Shown here one piece after another: positions 40,095 through 51,852 of a stretch of DNA of 64,000 bases. The stretch comes from Daphnia carinata. Its lineage: Eukaryota > Arthropoda > Branchiopoda > Diplostraca > Daphniidae. The notes below the pieces were generated by a model. That model was not told the origin of the DNA, searched no databases, and was given only the letters and a program-made list of their open reading frames with translations. Positions within the stretch are counted from its first letter, which is position 1. Each line of letters opens with the position of its first letter. The stretch covers positions 9,607,367-9,671,366 of the forward strand of contig NC_081339.1 of the NCBI RefSeq assembly GCF_022539665.2, in the 5' to 3' direction. Position numbers and translations under genes: made by a program.

Positions 40095-41987
40095 CTAATC
40101 GCTGTCGGAACTGCTTTCGGTATCAGACTCTGATACTGAATCATTTTCAGCTTCCTCTGCAGGTCCGGCTTCAGGCTCAGGTTCAGCAAATCCAGCAAAA
40201 AGCCTCATTTGTTCCGTCTCTTTGAAGATGGGTGCTGAAACCCTAATTTCTCTTTTCGGAAAGAACGTTTCTTGTTCCGCACGGATTTCTTTGTTGTTGA
40301 TTCCATCAGTTTCAGGTCGGGATTCTCAAAGTAAGAAATATTCCAGAATCGTATTCGTCCATCGTGCGAAGTTGACGCTATATAGTGGCCACACGTTGAA
40401 ATATCCAATCGCTCAATTGGAAAGTTGTGGTGCACCACTACTCCCAAGAGCCTGTGCGGGAAAAGACTGATTGCTGATTTTTCCATCGTCACAACCCATA
40501 ATAACGATATTGTCCATAATGGGAAGTACGCAGTTGATTGCCGATGGATGATTCCCAAATGCATCACTGTGGTATCCGAAAGCTTTCCAATCGAAGATAT
40601 ACATATTCCCATTACTCAATCCAGCAATAACTTTGGTTTCTTGGCGAATAAGACCTGCATAATTCATCTCCGATGGGTAGACCTCAGACTGCCAAAAGGC
40701 GGGAATAAGGTAAGAAGGCAGCATTAATTTCAACATGAATGCCATAATGCTACTAATAATTCGTAAGTGATTCGCTTTTCCATTAAGTTCACTACCTGAC
40801 CTTCCATTTTCTTTCTTCTTGTGTTAAACGCAGTCAAAGTTCCTTCTCCGCTAGTACATATTAACACGCGCGATCCCGAATCTGTGATCATCGAACTAAA
40901 GAATTCGTCCATCTCCTTAAACTCGGCAACGGGCTTTTGTACACTGCGGCGCTTGTCCCATAGTATACGAGAGAACATCACATATAGCTTATGTACTGTT
41001 AGCGTACCCCAAAATTAATTAATACCTTTACCACCCCATCATTATCACCGGATGCAAAAATATTTGCATCCATAGAGAGCAAACTATAGATGGGTGAACT
41101 GAAATTTTTGGAAGGAAAATTCCTGCATTACTGCACTGTTTTAATCTGTTTCAAAAGAATTACCTGTGAGCTTTGACGAAGGACTGGGTAACTTTCATGG
41201 TTTTTGTGCCGGTTATTGCAACACTTTTATCTTTGGAAGCTGAAAACAATAAGCTCCATCATGATTGAATGTCAGGGTACAGCATCATTTTTTGTGATGA
41301 TTGAGTGTATGCAGCAACTCATTTTCCTCATTTACATAGTTATAACTATAGTAATATGGTACATTTCAGTATGAGTAAAAACAGCCATGTCAATAGTTTT
41401 CTTACCAGATGATTTCTCCTTCAATGTCTGACATTGTCATCAGTTCTTCATTTGGCTGGAAGCTGATATCTGTTACCATGCAGTCTAAAGAGGTCCTAAG
41501 ATCAGGTGGCTTTGTTTTTTCCTGGGGTTTTGCAGCATTAGAGATGGCAATAATTATATCATGATCTTCCTTTTCTTCTCGACCAGCAGCTGGTTGCTCA
41601 ATGGTCTCTCCTTGATTCTGTGTCACTACCTCATCGTCCTGCTCTTCTTCACTGCTTTCTGTGGTAGCCTTTGCTATTTCACTTGTTTCTTCATTTGACA
41701 GTTCATCTTCTTTGCCAGCAAGGCTATCATCAGCATCTTCTTCACCAGGATTTATTTCTTCATTGATGAAATTCTCTGGCGAGCGAGGAATGAGAACAGG
41801 CCTTCGTTGGGCAAGCACTTGTTCGGCTATCACACAGGAAAAAACGCGTCATAATGTAATTTTTCTAAGCTAACTACGTTATCGAAAACCTTGTGGCAGA
41901 AAAAGACTCTTCATCTTCGTCACTTGAAGGTTCATTTTGTTCTTCCAGCATCGTTTCGGCAGTGCGAAGCGAATTCGATAAACTCAT
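40095..41987 (-). pseudogene. WDR55: WDR55-like WD40 gene with frameshifts
   Basis: The first exon, starting at 41987, reads MSLSNSLRTAETMLEEQNEP. An acidic exon (41833-41402) ends with the first WD40 blade (DISFQPNEELMTMSDIEGEI). Next come KDKSVAITG (41220), SPIYSLLSMDANIFASGDNDGVV (41090), ILWDKRRS...TSGEGTLTAFNTRRKKMEGQ (40960-40785), then ETKVIAGLSNGNMYIFDW and HLGVVVHHNFPIERLDIS-type blades. It ends in a lysine patch and an acidic Ser tail stopping at 40095. WDR55 is a nucleolar protein needed for rRNA production. The frame shifts after CDDGKI (a 2-nt loss, not an intron) and near SSKRRN. About one blade between DIEGEI and KDKSV is missing. It is probably decaying, though assembly error cannot be excluded. 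Confidence 0.75.
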
Positions 41988-41999
41988 TTAAATAATACA

Positions 42000-42870
42000 A
42001 GTTTCCATTGCATCATCTACAATTGAATATCATTATGAAAAACTTTTGCAAATGTATACACTTTACCACTTGTTTTTTCGTTGTCTGCTATTAGTATGTG
42101 TTCGATTGTCATTGTATAGGTTTCTTTGAAATTTTTAAACATTACAAGCTAATTGTCTTGGTTCCCTTTAAAACCCTTGAAAGAAAGCCTAATTGATGTG
42201 TTTGAATTATCATGTTTTTTTAACTTTAAATGTAATATACTGAAAAGCTATAAATGTTACATAAAAACGAAATCAATTTTTCTTGCTCCTCGATTAATTT
42301 TGAGTCAAAATTACGCATACACCAGGCCTGCCGTAATCGCAGTTGCGATTTCGATTAAAATTTCAATCGGCAATTAAAGCATGTTAAATAATCGAAATCG
42401 GCGAATAAATTTTAAAATTTTTAGTTTTTAATCGCGATTATTTTCCGATTATTTCGCGACATCCATGAACGCTTAGATGAGAGCATATGAAAGTATACTC
42501 ATAGCCGTTTCACTTTTGTAGCAGACGCTTTTTGAAATTTTCATTTTTGTCAATATAAACATTGGCAAGTTATTTCCTTACCGCTAGATGGCAGCTAAAA
42601 GCAGTGGGGAAAATAATTAGTAAGAAATTAAATTTTTTTTTCAAATTTTTTCAACGGATGAATGATCGCCGCTTATTTTTAAATAGTTAAAAACATTAAT
42701 TAACATAAACGCATTGTCGAACATTATGGGAAAAATACTAATTCATTCAATTTCCTCCACACAATTCAAATTACGTTTTTTTATCAAGATGTTTTTTGGA
42801 AAAAACATCAGAGTTTGGGCAGTGGTGGGTTCTGCGCTTACGTTCGCAAATTTCATATAGCCAAACAGTG
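42000..42870. other. AT-rich spacer with AATCG-rich palindromic tract
   Basis: No gene is recognised. Positions 42330-42450 contain many AATCG and CGATT words (CAGTTGCGATTTCGATTAA, AATCGAAATCGGCGAAT, AATCGCGATTATTTTCCGATT). This pattern can mark the terminal or subterminal part of a small hAT-like MITE. Boundaries could not be defined. Confidence 0.35.
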
Positions 42871-42907
42871 AGCGGTGTTTTTCAAGCAATCTAAAGTCAC
42901 ATTCAAA

Positions 42908-44662
42908 ATGGCTCTGAACTCCATGATTAATTTCACGTTTCTAGAATTCGTTCTCCTTGAGCTTCTTAGGCCAGCATGGCTCATAAGACTGTTTATGGTT
43001 ATGGCATCCATTATTTTGGGATATTTTCTTTTCGATTTCTACGGTTACGCAACAGGATCAAAAGGATCAACAGGATCTACCAGAAAAGAAGAACAACCTG
43101 AACAGCGCACTCCAGAAAACAGTAATGTTTTGCTACAGGAAAATAACATCGAGCATCCTTTGCCACAGAGCACGTCGAATTCTACTACTGTCTGCCTAGC
43201 AGAGAACCCAGATGGAATTATCCCTAATCCTGAACCAGAAACGGGATTTCAAGACACTAACGATAGGAGGCAACAGCAGAACAATAGCGCACCATTAAAT
43301 GAAACAGATTTTGCTCAACCTACTTTACTAGACGATTCTCGCATAGTGAGTGACTCTACTACCAGCATAACGGAGCAAGTCCCGAGATCAAAACGATCAC
43401 GATTCCTTGGGCGAATGAAGAAGCTATTAAGCAAACTCGGCCTCTGTCGCACTTCAGACACTGATAGCACCAAAGGTCCAACAGACGTCCAAGAGACGAA
43501 GCTATCAATATTCCTCGAGCGAGTGGATAAGCTATTGGTCAAACATGGCTTCTTCAGAGAATCAGATGTAAACAAAACAGCATCCGTGCAGGTAACAATG
43601 AACCACCGTCAAGTGAATATGGTGATCGACAGAGGTTGTTTCGAGTCGATCATCAGTCAAGAGCAATGGCAGACATTAGGCGAGCCCAGTTTAAATCCTT
43701 TAACGGAGGACGATTTAGTCACGTCTAAACGCACAGGAAAGTACAGAAATCACGTAAAATGGGAGGAATGCATTGGATTTTTCTACGCCGTTGTTGGATT
43801 GCAAGGCAAACTGGTACTACTCCCAATTTACGTGTGTGCTGGAGATCAGACTAACTATCTCGGTCGTAGATTATTTTTTGACCTCCATTTACATCGAGAA
43901 AATGCGTATTTCATCGAAATTACACGCACAACAGAAAAGGAAACTCTTTCTAAAACGCATCCAATAGAATCAGTTCCAGAAACGGCCGACACGACATATT
44001 CGCATGCCCAGAACCAATGTACGATTGACACAGCAGTGCATTCGGATGCCGAACCTGAAATTCCGTTGGACTTGACGAATGCTTTGATTACTTACTTGAC
44101 CATACGGATCGAGGTGGAAATAGAAATGGCAGATAAAAAGCGCGAAAAGTACGAACAGCGTGTATCAGAGGCCATATCAGCGCGCCAGATAGAAACGGCC
44201 GAAAGTGTCGAGGAAGTCTTCTCCAAGGAAAAGTCTGAACCGGAAGCCAATGTGTCCAAAAAATCCACCAGTAACGACAAAATCAGGAAGACCATCTCCA
44301 AACTTGAAAAGCTTTATGAAAAAGACAACAAGAGGTCCCGGAAAGTTATACGTGAAGCAGAAGACCACCTGAACGATCTAAAAACGAAACTTGGTTCTGC
44401 CTCATCGGACTCGGAGCGCGCGGAACTCACCGATACTGTCAAGCAAACAGAAAAAGCCCTTCAAGTAGTGGTCGATAACGAAAATGTCTATTCAGCGGGG
44501 AAAGTGGCATCACTGTCTTACGCCAAAAAAATGTTTCTCAAGCCACAAAAAAATAGAGGGAAGAAATCCTTCAAAGGACTCAAAACGATGTTTGAACTGA
44601 AACCCAAAGATAAGGTTGCATTTCCAATGTTTTCAAACAGCGTTTTCGAAACAACCGAGTAA
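42908..44662 (+). CDS. Membrane-anchored retropepsin-like protein with coiled coil
   Basis: An intact single exon of 584 codons from the ATG at 42908 (context TCAAAATGG). An upstream in-frame GTG is not a likely animal start. Residues about 15-50 form a hydrophobic membrane segment. A Ser/Gln-rich acidic linker follows, then two tandem units of FLxRxxKLLxKxGxxRxSD. Residues about 230-340 resemble a retroviral aspartic protease: QVNMVIDRGCFESIIS (family D-T/S-G; here D-R-G), a W-x-x-L-G segment, and LPIYVCAGDQTNYLGRRLFF, recalling the LLGRD motif. The C-terminus is a Lys/Glu-rich coiled coil (RKTISKLEKLYEKDNKRSRK). There are no LTRs or RT nearby, which suggests a host-resident or domesticated gene. 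With DRG, peptidase activity is doubtful. Confidence 0.65.
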   Translation: MALNSMINFTFLEFVLLELLRPAWLIRLFMVMASIILGYFLFDFYGYATGSKGSTGSTRKEEQPEQRTPENSNVLLQENNIEHPLPQSTSNSTTVCLAENPDGIIPNPEPETGFQDTNDRRQQQNNSAPLNETDFAQPTLLDDSRIVSDSTTSITEQVPRSKRSRFLGRMKKLLSKLGLCRTSDTDSTKGPTDVQETKLSIFLERVDKLLVKHGFFRESDVNKTASVQVTMNHRQVNMVIDRGCFESIISQEQWQTLGEPSLNPLTEDDLVTSKRTGKYRNHVKWEECIGFFYAVVGLQGKLVLLPIYVCAGDQTNYLGRRLFFDLHLHRENAYFIEITRTTEKETLSKTHPIESVPETADTTYSHAQNQCTIDTAVHSDAEPEIPLDLTNALITYLTIRIEVEIEMADKKREKYEQRVSEAISARQIETAESVEEVFSKEKSEPEANVSKKSTSNDKIRKTISKLEKLYEKDNKRSRKVIREAEDHLNDLKTKLGSASSDSERAELTDTVKQTEKALQVVVDNENVYSAGKVASLSYAKKMFLKPQKNRGKKSFKGLKTMFELKPKDKVAFPMFSNSVFETTE

Positions 44663-44699
44663 AAGAAGAGAAGGAGGTATAACAATGATTTATTTTGAC

Positions 44700-46890
44700 G
44701 CTTAGATAATTCTGTGTGCCATTTGAGACAGCAAGTTAATCTTTTTTTTGATTTTTTTCTTTTTGTTTAAATTACGTAACAGTGGAAGAATGAGGTAAAA
44801 GTTTTACCATTCGATGTGTTGGCTGCCAATTGATGGCATTGTGATCTACTGGAAGGAAGTGAATGGCGACATTGAAATTGAATTTTAAGAAATTAATGAC
44901 AATGATCATTTTTGAAACTTTGAAACCTGTTTGCTGTTTAAGTACACAGGTTTTCTTACTCAGAATAATCCGTTTTTCATCCCTTCGCATACGTTCCAGT
45001 TTTATCATGGTGCCGCCTATTTGTAGTTAATCCAAATAGGAGACCATCGTTGCAGACACTGTAAACTGATTGGTGAAATTATTATAGCTGCATTTTGAAT
45101 GATGTGAAATGTGTACCTTCATTTAGATGGGACGCGATTTAAATCAACCACTCTCAAGCTACGCAGGTTTCTGAGCATCCTTACATTTTCATGGTTATAC
45201 CTCCCCAGCTTCTATTTTCATTCGATTTCTTCCCTAAACTCAATCTTTGGTTAATACAGATTGCCTGTCGTTTCGGTAAATATCTTGGATTTTGGAAATA
45301 AAAATGTTTTAAAAAATGCTACCAACGAACTCTAGTGTTTCAGTTCTTAGTAGATAATTACGATTGCTTGAAACAAAATACGTTTTCAAAGTCTGACAAC
45401 TTTGGGAAATGGTTTTGTTAGCTCGCAAATTAACGTGTACAAAGTAGCAGGTAATAGTCATCAGAAATGCTTAAGTGGGAAACAAATAAAATTAAAAATT
45501 AAAAAAGGAAGACCGGGGGAAAGGAACTAAACGCAGTCTACTTTGTAAGAAGAGTTTCAAATCTTTCAATGGTCCTACCACATAGGGCTACCAGTGGAAA
45601 CAATGTTGCTTATAAAACACGATTTCAATTCGTTTTTAGAAATAGCCTAAATAAACAAAAATAATTTAAGTATTTTTACAACTTCCCATTGCGTTGACCT
45701 TGTGATTGTACTAGATGTAACTTGCTCTAGGTTTAATAATTTAAAATTTGACAGGAACCAAGAAAAATTCAAAAATCGAATGCTACAAGATTGTGAAAAT
45801 CGAATGAACAAGTCTGATCTACGATTTTTTTTTCAAAGATCACTACACGCAGGTCTTCAACATAAATCTCGACTAAACTCTTCTCACGCCCACCGTTTAC
45901 TGTATAGTGTGGAAAACAAGGCGGCAATTCTATTCGCATCACGTCTACATTACTCTGCATTTTTTTACAATCTTTTTCATTGCATCAAGAATAAAGTTTT
46001 TCATCGCTCGCCGTGGGCATGAAACACCTGATTTTCGTTTACAGAAAACTGATAAGCCAGATAAGATCTCAAACTGTGTTTCACCATCAAGTCTGTTAAA
46101 CCTGTCTAGGACTGATTTTAACCTTGGTGGCCTACTGCATTTCGTAATTTAAACACACACTTGTATCTATTAATTGGGGGGAGGAGTTTGAAATCCTAAA
46201 CGCAAGAGGAGGATTGGATTATTGCAAGGCTGGGTGTAGAAAATAAAGGCGCCTGCTGGCACAAAGTTTTTACTGTTAAAATGATTTGACGAGCACCCCA
46301 TTTGCTAGTTATATGTGGTGTGAATTCGTTTTTATATAAAAGGCCAGTAAGATTGGTGGGGTTAAGCATTCCATTCGACAACGAAATCACGGATGGTTCC
46401 TGAGAAATATAACTACCCCATTTCACGTATCAAGGTATGATTGTTGAAATTAATTAAACCTTATCTAAAAAAACGGTTACAGGTGAACTTGTTTCTAGTT
46501 AACAGCGTAACCAAGGGGATGTTAGATGTTACTTAGACTTAGACATAGATATAGGAAACATGATTTGTCTGAAATTGTAACAAAAGGCTTGAATCGCGAA
46601 TCCTTAACTATCCTTGCTTAGACATCTCGTTCCTCTTTAAAGTGCACTATTCTATTATATCATGCACAATCCATATAACGACTCAAAGGCAAAGTAGACC
46701 GGCAGGCAACCCACCAACCGGGCAAACTATGCAATGCGGCAACGTGCAAATAAAACCTAACGCTTCATGTCAGGACAACAAGAAAAAGAATAAACAATTA
46801 TCTGCTTACAGAACAAAAGATGATTAAAAACGGGTGCTGCTCATCAGAGGTAGAATTAAGCCAGTCTAAATACTTAAATAAGAAAGTCTG
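44700..46890. other. AT-rich stretch with no recognised gene
   Basis: Only short incoherent open frames are present. A TATATAAAAGG box at about 46334 resembles a core promoter, but no gene follows that I can recognise. No repeats or element termini were noticed. Confidence 0.4.
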
Positions 46891-46897
46891 TAACAAA

Positions 46898-47445
46898 TGG
46901 GTAGGTGAATCGGGCTAAATTCAACGTAGTGCTAGGTAAGTCAGATTTTAAAGACGAAAGGGTAGGTTTGTCGGGCTCAACTAAACGAAGGAGTAGGCGT
47001 GTCGATCAGCTTTCAACAAATGGCGAGGTATGTCGGTCTGTATTAATCGCTGGGGTAGGTGTGTCGTCCGGTTTCCTACGAAGAGGTAGGTATGTCGGAC
47101 TATTTTAGTTGAAGAGTTGGTGTGTTTTTTAATTTCCGTCAAAGTGGTAGGTATGTCGGACTGTGTTAATCGTAGGGTGGGTCGATCTGTTTTAAACGAA
47201 CGGGTAGGTATGTCTGTCTCAAGAAAACAAACGGGTACATACGACGGCTGTAATAGAAGTATATTTATAATGGGGTTGATGTGACGGGAGCGTTTTTAAA
47301 ATTTTCATTGGGTACATATGTCGGGGTAGCTTTGGCGGGAGATGTTTTTCCAGTTCTTGCAGCGTTACGTACGTCGGGGTAGGTTTGTCGTTTTTTGCGG
47401 TACGTTTGTCGAAACCTCTAGGTACTTGTGACGGAGGGTAGCAAT
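46898..47445. repeat. Degenerate ~31-bp minisatellite, core GGTAGGTATGTCGG
   Basis: About 15-17 diverged units with the core GTAGGTATGTCGG (variants GGTTTGTCGG, GGCGTGTCG, GTACATATGTCGG), followed by CTGTNTTAATCG-like sequence, spaced roughly 26-32 bp. It ends near 47445. Unit length is irregular and not a multiple of 3, so a coding role is unlikely. Confidence 0.75.
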
Positions 47446-47539
47446 GTCCTCACGCCGTTCGTCCCGTATCTGACACTGTCTTTCTATATTTGATCATCGA
47501 TTTTCGTCGGAAAAAAAAAAAACAAAATAGAAGAATCAA

Positions 47540-48005
47540 AATAAAACACTTTCTAATGCGTTGCATAGGGCTATAACACCGTTGCCAGACTGTAGGAAGG
47601 GGGACGCACATACGGAATTGTCGCAGTGGGTGTTCTAATTGCCCCTAACATAGATCTTCACAAGTTTGATTATTTAAAGCGGATAAAAATGAGCTAGGAA
47701 AAAATAATGTAATAAATTCATAGATAAAAGAACCAAGAACGACAAAAGATCTCTTTTAACAATTTGTTACATCGGTTTTGGGGTGAAAACCAAAAATTTG
47801 TCTGGGCAAAAACTAAATGGACAGTAAAAAAAAAACTTGTTATGAAAAATTGAAAATTTTTACAGCTTAAAGCCTCAAATGTTTTGTAAAAATATAGAAC
47901 CCTAATTCCTAGCAAATTTCTATTCAACTAAATCCTTGTAATACTTCAGGTGACAGAATTTTTTCAATTGTCAATCGTTGCAATTGCGCCCACGCTCCTC
48001 TACCA
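47540..48005 (-). mobile_element. CAATTG-family TIR element, inverted partial copy
   Basis: The reverse complement of 47545-47960 matches 48770-49175, with shared blocks GCATAGGGCTATA, CCGTTGCCAGACT and GTCTGGGCAAAAACTAAATGGACAG. It ends near 48000 with CAATTGCGCCCACGCTCCTCTA, a diverged form of the family terminus. It is a partial, older copy next to copy 2. Confidence 0.7.
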
Positions 48006-48695
48006 TTGTTTTTTCGTTTTTTTTCTTTCAATTTTAAAAATCGGTAAATTCCCCTTTTTAAATTTTAGTTTTCTTTAATTTTAAAATTTATTTAGCCAAA
48101 AAAAAACATTAAATGTCTTTTTGGCTGTTGGAGGGACGTTCTTGGGATTAAATTTTGGCACAACCACAGGACTTTAAATTCTCCTAGCCGACGGACATCC
48201 ATGAAACTACGGGTAAGGTGTAGGATGTATAACGGATGTTCGGCCATGAACTGGACATCCAACGGCAGAGATGTACTACGTGGGATGGGCAATCGTGTAT
48301 TTAAATTTCTCTTCGACGGAGGAAACAACTATTGGTGGACGTTCTTCTAAGACGGAACGCTAATCGACGGATTTGACTTTCCTTCTTTGCGATTGGAGAT
48401 GTAGTGGATGCTTCTGCTGTGGGCATCATGATTTGGAACATATTCAACAAAATTCTCGTTGCTATCTAGCTTTTGCGATGTTGTAAAACAAAGGATTCCT
48501 ATGGCGATCCTAATTAATGCATAAAAGACGATTAAGTTTCAACATAAATATCCCCATATAAATGTATTGATTACTGCAGACTTTTTCTGGTTGATATCGT
48601 AGCTCATCACGGAGACAATGGACACAATGGGTGGCGAGTGAACGCTTGACTTTGCATCTTGTTGCCTTATGATCTCTTTTGAATCATTCCTATTA

Positions 48696-49988
48696 TAGGG
48701 GAGGTAGGGCGCAATTGGAACGCGCGGCAATTGAAACGAAAATTCTACCACTTCAAGTATGTGAGAGATTTAGTTTAAAAAATTTGAGCTAACGCGAATT
48801 AGGGTTGTACATTTTTAGAAAAAATTGGAGGCTTTAGACTCTAAAAGTTTTTGAGTTATCCCAGAAAATTATTTTTCGACTGTCCATTTGTAGTTTTTGC
48901 CCAGACAATTTTTTCGTTTTCACACATAAAACGATGGAGGAAATCATTTAAAAAAAGGTGTTGAATCATTCATCGTTCATTAAGCTATAAACTGATAACA
49001 TTAATTTTTTTCTAGCTAAATTTTATCCCCTATAAACATTAAAAATCCGTGAAGACCCATGCTAGGGGCAATTGGAACAAGGTGTTCCAATTGCGACCCT
49101 TCCGTATGCGCGTCTCCCTTACTGTAGTCTGGCAACGGTGCTATAGCCCTATGCAGCGTATTAGCGGAGCTCTTTTTTCAATTTGTTTTTGAATGTTGTT
49201 TTGTATTTTTTGTGGTGACGAAAAAAATGTCAAAGAGTTTACTGTTAAAGTTCCTCCAGTTGTTTTGAAAAATTTTTAGATACCTTGTTTTCCTATTCCA
49301 GTTACTCAAGACATATCGTCTGCTGGGTGGCTGACACTTATCGTCTGCTGGGTAGCTGACACTTATCGTCTGCCACAATGTTTGTGTTTTTATTTACAGC
49401 GTTGATTAAAGAAATTAAATTTTAAAAATTAAATTACCGACATTTATCACAATTATGATGTAAGGCTGGACATGCCATATTCGATTATGAAAATTTGATC
49501 TCTGTACTATTAACCGTTCTTGGGATTACTAACACTTTTCTGAACCTAATTCAGAAAACTACCAATATTCATTAAATAATATTTATTTACTACAGAAAGT
49601 TATGAAATATCTTAAAAAATAAAGATTAAAATTCTTTGTATTACTGTAAAAAAATTCATCAAAATATGTATCCCAGATTCTGAGATATCGTCATTTTAGT
49701 TTCTTCATAAAACCGTGAGCTCTCTTATGGGAAAACCCACGTTTCAATTGCCCAGACGCACTGTTTCAATTGCCGAGAAGAATTGGCAATTGAAACATGT
49801 TGGGGTACCTGCAGTTTTTTACACATAGCACATATTTGTCTTTGCCGAACCCACCCAAAAAAAAATACTGTCATGTAGCTGAGATAACTGGCTACAAATC
49901 TATATATTTTTTTGTCTAGTTGGACGAGTTTTCTAACCGTAGCGAACAAAAATCAGTTTTGTGTTCCAACCACGCCCTACCTCCCCTA
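48696..49988 (+). mobile_element. CAATTG-family TIR element, long copy
   Basis: The left end TAGGGGAGGTAGGGCGCAAT and right end CACGCCCTACCTCCCCTA form terminal inverted repeats. GGCAATTGAAAC / GTTTCAATTGCC / GGCAATTGGAAC motifs recur near both ends and in the centre (48719, 48730, 49070, 49085, 49740, 49765, 49785). No transposase frame was found, so it is non-autonomous. The middle (about 49050-49560) includes sequence absent from the shorter copy at 51.85 kb. Confidence 0.75.
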
Positions 49989-49989
49989 A

Positions 49990-51850
49990 TTTCAAATTAT
50001 TTTAATCTAAAAATTTATAAAGGAACTGCATCGCTAGCATTAATTACGTTGTTCTCGTTTGCTGGATCGTTATATGGGGTGAGTAGGAAAATTGTGCAAC
50101 CGTAGTCATTGTCCTCAAACAGGTGTCCTTCTTCAAATTGTCCAGCAGTCAACTGTTTCTCAAAGTTACCGCTTTTAAACATTTTGGACTCATGAACACT
50201 TTACGGTTGCGACATTGACGTTGAGAAAACAACCATTAGTATCGAAATAACCTGTGCATTAATGAAATGGTTTGCAATTAACATAGGCGGCTCCGTGTAG
50301 ATAAGGCCAAGATATTCTGATTTGTGTCCCATCAATACTAAAACAAAGTTTTTTTAACTAGTTTTTTCAAAGGTGATTTTCGGGCTAAAATGTTGCAATT
50401 CAAAAGTAGTGTAAATGTAGCATAAAACAATCAAAACTATTCACAGCTATCTATTTCTGCATAATTACGGCAAATTTTGAAAATATGAAAAAGTTAAAGA
50501 CTAACATCTATTTTTATGTTTTTTTTTATTGCCTCCATTGCAGCCTTAGATCGAAAAACAACGAAAACGAAAAACACGTCTTGCCTTAAATTTTTTGAAT
50601 TTGAAAATGTTGATAACAATTACCCGGAAACGGATAGCCCTTACCAAGGGCTATCAATTGCCATCAAATCTATCGAATATCATGATTAATTTTGCTGACA
50701 TTATAATTTTTTTCTTGTTTTAGATTCTTTTGTTTCAGTTACCGTATATATTGTGTATATTATCTCATTGAACAAATTGAGGATTAACCAAATTTACTTA
50801 TATTGTTGGCTTCGAAAAAAATTAAAGGAGATGTATTACACGCATCGTTGTTTAACTGGTTTAACCACTAAAACAACCAAATCAAAGCCCTAGTGGCGAC
50901 GGCAGACCCTTCGACCATAAAGAAAATGGTAGACGTGATTCTGTAAAATGTAGTGCATATTTCCTGCGACTAGTCTAATAAATATATGTAATCGATTTAC
51001 CTCAATCAAATTTGTGTCGAAAACTATTTTCTTCCACCCACAACCATCACCTCCCCTCCTTAGCAATGGCTGACAATACATTGGAGACATCGTGGACAGC
51101 ACGAGCAATAGAGGATAAGCTCAACTTCAATATATTTTCAACAACCGACAGCAAAGTTTCCTGTTGCATAAAACTGTACGGCAGCCAGCACTTGGTCTAA
51201 AATTTCCTATTTAGTCCTATTTATTATTTAGTCCTATTTATTATTTAGTCCTATTTATTATTTAGTCCAGTTTTGTTTCTTTCTCCTTTATCTTGCAGTG
51301 TTTTGCATCTTTGCAAAAAGATATGATAGCCTAACATAAGATAAGATAACATAATAGGCCTACTGATATTTATCTTATTTTTAATTTTTCAAAATTTTGT
51401 TCAAATTTTATCTTATCTTTTATTTTTTTAGAGATAATTAAATGCTAAATAGGTCACTTAACGCATTTTCACAACAAATATGCAAGATCAATTTACAATA
51501 GGTTTAGTTATCTTTTTTAAATTTGATTTCAAAATCGCTTTAATCGCTGATTTAGGAATCGATTTGCAAATTGACTGATCTTTTATCTTATCTTAATCTT
51601 AAACCGTTTTGTGCTATTTTATCTTATGTATTTTCAAGATGAGTAAATTATCTTATGTTATCTAGATGCAAAAAAAAAAATTGAACCAAAATACTGTCCT
51701 CTACATAACGTTAAGCTTACCCAAGGTTTGGGTTAGCTTGGATGGTGACCGCTACAAACCCTCCGAAGCTAATATAAGGCTTCTAGGGCCTAAGAGCCTC
51801 GCTAACCTCACAGTGCGTCACCAGCTTAGGTTTGGTAAGGCGAAAAATAG
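49990..51850. other. AT-rich spacer without recognised gene
   Basis: No coherent coding frames. It contains the 17-bp tandem repeat at 51206-51269 and stretches rich in ATCTTAT (51330-51660). Confidence 0.4.
51206..51269. repeat. 17-bp tandem repeat containing TAGTCCTATTT
   Basis: TATTTATTATTTAGTCC repeats about 3.5 times without interruption. Its AGTCCTATTT core is also the core of the motif cluster at 8.33-8.49 kb. Confidence 0.85.
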
Positions 51851-51852
51851 AA

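Noticed and set aside
46642-46827. 61-codon plus ORF downstream of a TATA-like box
   Set aside because: No family resemblance, no splice context and ordinary length for chance in this composition.
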